From assembly GCA_965277425.1 (NCBI GenBank), contig CBDICR010000007.1:310001-374000 (forward strand): a stretch of DNA of 64,000 nt, given 5' to 3'. This document shows, piece by piece, positions 60,739 through 64,000 of this stretch (position 1 is its first letter; each line of letters begins with the position of its first letter). The translations under genes were made by a program, and so were the position numbers. A model generated the notes under the pieces. It was not told where the DNA came from. It was given only the letters and a program-made list of their open reading frames with translations, and did no database searches. Source of the stretch: Poindextera sp965277425 (GTDB lineage Bacteria > Pseudomonadota > Alphaproteobacteria > Caulobacterales > Caulobacteraceae).

Positions 60739-61368
60739 ATGGCGGGTCTGCTGGCAAATCTGCGCAATACGGTGATCGTCGGCTTCATTCTGGCGCTGAT
60801 CTTCATCGCGGCCTATTTCAGCGTCTATGGCGGCGTCGCCGACCAGACCTTCTGGACGGCGATCTTCCGCTGGCTGCACGTGATCTTCGGGATCATGTGG
60901 ATCGGGCTGCTCTGGTATTTCAACTTCGTCCAGACCCGGATGATGCCGCAGATCCCGGCCGAGCTGAAACCCGGCGTCTCCAAGTACATCGCGCCGGAAG
61001 CGCTGTTCTGGTTCCGCTGGGCGGCGTTGTTCACCTGGCTGATGGGGGTGATTCTGGCCGGTTCGCGGCACTATATCGTCCAAGCCTACACGCTGGGCGC
61101 CTTCGAGCCAGTGAACGGAACCAACATGCCCTTCGCCAACAAGGGCCATATCCTGATCGGCGTCGGCATGTGGCTGGGCACGATCATGTTCATCAATGTC
61201 TGGGCCTTCATCTGGCCGAACCAGAAGCGGGTGCTCGGCATCGTGCCCGCCGACGACGCCGCCAAGGCCAAGGCGGCGCGCATCGCCGGCATGGCCTCGC
61301 GCATCAACACCATGCTGTCGATCCCGATGCTGGTCGCCATGACCATGCACCAGACCCTGATCGGCTAG
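60739..61368 (+). CDS. PuuD-like membrane protein (urate hydroxylase N-terminal family)
   Basis: A 209-residue protein with about five membrane spans, resembling the urate-oxidase N-terminal/PuuD family: FRWLHVIFGIMWIGLLWYFN, ALFWFRWAALFTWLMG, then GVGMWLGTIMFINVWAFIWP and MASRINTMLSIPML. The histidines in RWLHVIFG and GHILIG may ligate haem. The usual C-terminal cytochrome c domain is missing, so urate oxidation is not assured. The start is the ATG at 60739. It ends with TAG directly before the phytoene-synthase-like gene. Confidence 0.8.
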   Translation: MAGLLANLRNTVIVGFILALIFIAAYFSVYGGVADQTFWTAIFRWLHVIFGIMWIGLLWYFNFVQTRMMPQIPAELKPGVSKYIAPEALFWFRWAALFTWLMGVILAGSRHYIVQAYTLGAFEPVNGTNMPFANKGHILIGVGMWLGTIMFINVWAFIWPNQKRVLGIVPADDAAKAKAARIAGMASRINTMLSIPMLVAMTMHQTLIG

Positions 61369-61371
61369 GCG

Positions 61372-62097
61372 ACGACCGGGCCGGACGATCTCGACGCGAC
61401 GGTTCGGCGCGCCGATCCGGACCGCTGGCTGGCCAGCCGGTTCGTCGCCGATCCGCGCGCGCGGGGGGACCTGGTCGCGCTCTACGCCTTCAACCACGAA
61501 CTGGCGCGGGCGACGGAGGCGGCGCACGAGCCCTTGGTGCAGGAGATCCGCCTGACCTGGTGGCGCGAGGCGCTGGACGAGGTCTTCGCCGGCCGCGCCC
61601 CGCGCCGCCATCCGGTGGTCGGGGCGGTGGCGGCGGCGATCGGCCGCCACCGCCTACAGCCAGCGCCGTTCGAGGCCATGATCGAGGCGCGCATCGAGGC
61701 CATCGATGCGCCGGCGCCGGCCGATGAGGCGGCGGTGCATCGCCACCTCGACGCCACCGCCGGCGCACTGATGGGCCTGGCGGTATCGGTGTTGGATGGG
61801 ACGGCGTCGCCGGCCGCCGCCCAGCCGGCCGCCCGCGCCTGGGGCCTCGCCGGCCTGGCGCGGCTGCGGCGCGCCGGCGTGGATCGCCTGCCCAAGGCTT
61901 GGGACGAGGCCGAAATTCGCCGCAGGGTTCGAACAGCCACGGCCGAGGCGCGGACCGTCGCGCACGACCTGCCGGTCCTCGCCTTTCCGGCCATCGCCTA
62001 CGCGACTCTGGCCAACGCGTATGCAGCCGGGCGGGCGCCGTCGGAACTGGAAAAACGTCTGCGGCTGACGACGGCAGTCCTGACAGGCCGGCTCTAG
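61372..62097 (+). CDS. Squalene/phytoene synthase-like protein, no standard start codon
   Basis: An all-helical prenyltransferase-like protein of about 240 residues: DPDRWLASRFVADPRARGDL, VALYAFNHELARATEA and EIRLTWWREALDEVFAGR match the short alphaproteobacterial squalene/phytoene synthase (NDUFAF6-like) family. Conserved sequence begins within a few codons of the TAG of the preceding gene, in the same frame, but no ATG, GTG or TTG exists until 61528. Starting from TTG 61528 or GTG 61534 would lose about 50 conserved residues. Possibilities are an ACG start at 61372, stop-codon readthrough, or a mutated start. The second Asp-rich motif of true synthases is not evident. Confidence 0.7.
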   Translation, partial: TTGPDDLDATVRRADPDRWLASRFVADPRARGDLVALYAFNHELARATEAAHEPLVQEIRLTWWREALDEVFAGRAPRRHPVVGAVAAAIGRHRLQPAPFEAMIEARIEAIDAPAPADEAAVHRHLDATAGALMGLAVSVLDGTASPAAAQPAARAWGLAGLARLRRAGVDRLPKAWDEAEIRRRVRTATAEARTVAHDLPVLAFPAIAYATLANAYAAGRAPSELEKRLRLTTAVLTGRL

Positions 62098-62106
62098 ACC
62101 CATATT

Positions 62107-62304
62107 CCCGCTCATGCCCCCGCACGCGGAGACCCAGGGGTTTGGTTGGTTGCCGTTCGGAGTTTAAGGATCAACCACGAAAAACACGAACGAACACGAA
62201 CGTTCAAGCTGGGGGCACAGCGCTTAAGGCGGCTCCGTTCGTGTGTGTTCGTGTTTTTCGTGGTTCAAAAAAGGCCTGGATCTCCACGTGCGCGGGATGA
62301 GCGG
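62107..62304. repeat. Palindromic intergenic element, copy D (ACCACnAAG family)
   Basis: Outer arms 62107-62143 (CCCGCTCATGCCCCCG, later GACCCAGG) and about 62273-62304 (ending GCGCGGGATGAGCGG) are inverted. Inner arms 62174-62202 (ACCACGAAAAACACGAACGA...) and 62236-62264 are 28/30 inverted matches including the adjacent A/T pair. No gene lies inside. It fills the gap between the phytoene-synthase-like gene and the end of trmFO. Confidence 0.85.
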
Positions 62305-62308
62305 ATGA

Positions 62309-63697
62309 TTATTCGGCCGCCGCCGCGCGCACGCTTTCGCCCAGCCAGGCGTCGAGGTCGGCCAGGGCGCGCATAGACATGGACCGTTTGCGCGCCCGGC
62401 CGCGTTCGCCGCGGCCCTTGGGGCGAGGCGCTGTATCCGGAGCCTCCAGCGGCGGCAATAGGCCGTAATTGATGTTCATCGGCTGGAACGAGCCGCCGGT
62501 CAGGTGGCCGCCGGTGATGTGGGCGACCAGGGCGCCAAGCGCGGTGGTCGGCGGCGGCGGGTCCAGCGCCTGGCCCAGCCGCTCGGCCGCGGCAAGCCGC
62601 CCGGCGATCAGGCCGATGGCGGCGCTCTCCACATAGCCCTCGACGCCGGTGATCTGGCCGGCGAAGCGCAGGCGGGGGTCGGCCTTCAGCCGCAAGGCGG
62701 AATCGAGCAGGCGCGGGCTGTTGATGAAGGTGTTGCGGTGCAGGCCGCCCAGCCGGGCGAACACCGCGCGCTCCAGGCCCGGAATGGTGCGGAAGACCTC
62801 GGTCTGGGCCGCGTGCTTCAGCTTGGTCTGGAAGCCGACCATGTTCCAGAGCGTGCCCAGGGCGTTGTCCTGGCGCAGCTGCACCACCGCCCAGGGCTTT
62901 TCGCCGGGGCGGTGCGCATTGGTCAGGCCGACCGGTTTCATCGGCCCGTAGCGCAACGTCTCGCGCCCGCGTTCGGCCATCACCTCGATCGGCAGGCAAC
63001 CGTCGAAATAAGGGACCTCTTCCCAGTCCTTGAACGCGCTCTTCGGCCCGGCGAGCAGGGCGTCGATGAAGGCCTCGTACTGGTCGCGGCTCATCGGGCA
63101 GTTGATGTAGGCGGCGGCGTCCCCGCCCGGGCCCTCCTTGTCGTAGCGCGACTGGCGCCAGGCGAGGTCCATGTCGATGGTCTCGGCGTGCACGATGGGG
63201 GCGATGGCGTCGAAGAAGGCGAACTGGTCCTCGCCGGTCAGGCTGAGGATGGTCTGCGTCAGGCCCGGCGAGGTGAGCGGGCCGGTGGCGATGATGACGC
63301 TGTCCCAGCCGGCGTCGGGCGCGGTGATCTCCTCGCGGGCGATGACGACCCGCGGATGCGCCTCCAACCGCGCGGTCACGGCGCGCGCGAAGCCCTCGCG
63401 GTCCACGGCCAGCGCGCCGCCGGCCGGGGTCTGGTGCGCATCGCCGCAGGCCATGATCAGCGAGCGGCCGCGGCGCATCTCCGCATGCAGCAGGCCGACG
63501 GCGTTGTGCTCCCAGTCGTCGGAGCGGAAGGAGTTGGAGCAGACCAGTTCGGCCAGATCCTGGCCCTGGTGGGCGTCGGTGCCGCGGATGGGGCGCATCT
63601 CGTGCAGCACAACGGCCACGCCGGCCTCGGCGATCTGCCAGGCGGCTTCAGAGCCCGCCAGGCCGCCGCCGATGACATGAATGGGGTCGAGGCTCAT
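62309..63697 (-). CDS. trmFO: tRNA (uracil-54-C5) methyltransferase, folate-dependent
   Basis: A 462-residue FAD enzyme that makes ribothymidine-54 in tRNA using methylenetetrahydrofolate. The FAD-binding start IHVIGGGLAGSEAAWQIAEA is followed by LAELVCSNSFRSDD, which has the conserved active-site Cys, and VGLTNAHRPGEKPWAVVQLR, typical of TrmFO. A basic Lys/Arg stretch near the C-terminus (RPKGRGERGRARKR) is an insertion relative to short homologues. ATG at 63697. Confidence 0.95.
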   Translation of the reverse strand: MSLDPIHVIGGGLAGSEAAWQIAEAGVAVVLHEMRPIRGTDAHQGQDLAELVCSNSFRSDDWEHNAVGLLHAEMRRGRSLIMACGDAHQTPAGGALAVDREGFARAVTARLEAHPRVVIAREEITAPDAGWDSVIIATGPLTSPGLTQTILSLTGEDQFAFFDAIAPIVHAETIDMDLAWRQSRYDKEGPGGDAAAYINCPMSRDQYEAFIDALLAGPKSAFKDWEEVPYFDGCLPIEVMAERGRETLRYGPMKPVGLTNAHRPGEKPWAVVQLRQDNALGTLWNMVGFQTKLKHAAQTEVFRTIPGLERAVFARLGGLHRNTFINSPRLLDSALRLKADPRLRFAGQITGVEGYVESAAIGLIAGRLAAAERLGQALDPPPPTTALGALVAHITGGHLTGGSFQPMNINYGLLPPLEAPDTAPRPKGRGERGRARKRSMSMRALADLDAWLGESVRAAAAE

Positions 63698-63792
63698 GGC
63701 GCGATGTCTACGCCGCGGCGCCTGCGCGCGGAAGTGGCGCGCGGGACCAAGCTATGCTTATCCTGGCGACGGGCGCAAAGGGGAGGGGTGAG

Positions 63793-64000
63793 ATGGCGGA
63801 GATTGCCGTCGGCAAAGCGATCAGCGAAGGGTTCTTGCTCATTCGCCGCCAACCGGGGGCGGTGCTGCTCTGGGGTGTGACCCAGATCGTGTTTACCGCC
63901 GCCGCCCTCGCCGTCATGGCGCCGGTCTACTATGCCATGTTCGCGGCGTTCCGCGCCGGCGCCGGCCCGGCGGCCTTGCAGGCGACCAGCCCCCAGGCGA
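63793..64000 (+). CDS. Membrane protein, truncated by window edge
   Basis: The first 69 residues of a protein starting at the ATG at 63793, preceded by GGGAGGGG. MAEIAVGKAISEGFLLIRRQ is followed by one hydrophobic segment VLLWGVTQIVFTAAALAVMA. The amphipathic N-terminal helix and first span resemble multi-span proteins of the glycerophosphodiester-phosphodiesterase-membrane-domain type, but too little is present for a call. Divergent from trmFO. Confidence 0.7.
   Translation, partial: MAEIAVGKAISEGFLLIRRQPGAVLLWGVTQIVFTAAALAVMAPVYYAMFAAFRAGAGPAALQATSPQA

Noticed and set aside
60739..61368. Assigning active urate oxidase function
   Set aside because: The cytochrome c domain of full-length PuuD is absent and no purine-catabolism genes are nearby.

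Overview
The window looks like chromosomal DNA from a high-GC alphaproteobacterium, most probably Caulobacterales (Caulobacter/Phenylobacterium-like). This rests on protein style and gene neighbourhoods: scpA-scpB, tRNA-Trp-secE-nusG-rplKAJL-rpoBC, rpsL-rpsG-fusA-tuf, yajC-secD-secF and trmFO. No database search was possible, so genus is an inference. Both window edges cut genes: a pyrophosphatase at the left and a membrane protein at the right.

Layout. 1-4.7 kb: ppa (partial), a SAM methyltransferase, ilvD, a toxin-first HigBA-like module with a palindromic operator candidate, a short pair of GGGGACA repeats, a Nudix hydrolase and a small conserved protein. 4.7-11.1 kb: an unusual divergent four-gene cluster made of a SLOG + 2TM (SLATT-like) protein, a polytopic protein with an embedded TIR/SLOG-like domain, a lipoprotein and a patatin-like phospholipase. 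11.3-17.2 kb: secreted Gly/His-rich protein, Spy/CpxP-like lipoprotein, xth, an Ala/Pro-rich phasin-like protein, an ABC-F ATPase, a palindromic repeat element and an IS481-type insertion sequence. 17.2-22.5 kb: erpA, dgt, SPOR protein, nagZ, scpA, scpB and tRNA-Trp. 22.5-35.2 kb: secE, nusG, rplK, rplA, rplJ, rplL, rpoB and rpoC. A GxxExxY (PD-(D/E)XK) gene bracketed by inverted repeats is wedged between nusG and rplK.

35.2-49.8 kb is an accessory cell-surface glycan region sitting between rpoC and rpsL. Its first 6.5 kb (HAD phosphatase, flippase-like/kinase fusion, nucleotidyltransferase, GT2, GtrA and a GT-C-like membrane protein) is bounded by an exact 47-bp direct repeat. One copy is the 3' end of a TonB-like gene; the other is an orphan copy beside rpoC. 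The rest holds further polytopic GT-C-type proteins and a GtrA/methyltransferase/GtrB operon. 49.8-51.9 kb: a small DUF3303-like protein and a TIR-TolB-like-TPR protein. 52.1-56.5 kb: rpsL, rpsG, fusA and tuf with a strong promoter candidate and terminator. 56.5-64 kb: DUF815 ATPase, yajC-secD-secF, a PuuD-like membrane protein, a squalene/phytoene-synthase-like gene with no conventional start codon, trmFO and a truncated membrane protein.

The most interesting signals are (i) four related inverted-repeat elements with a 9-nt periodic ACCACnAAG core, one carrying the GxxExxY nuclease-fold gene inside the ribosomal operon; (ii) the SLOG/SLATT-TIR-like-lipoprotein-patatin cluster, which resembles a conflict or membrane-effector system without a recognisable nucleotide cyclase; (iii) the 47-bp direct repeat around the glycan island.
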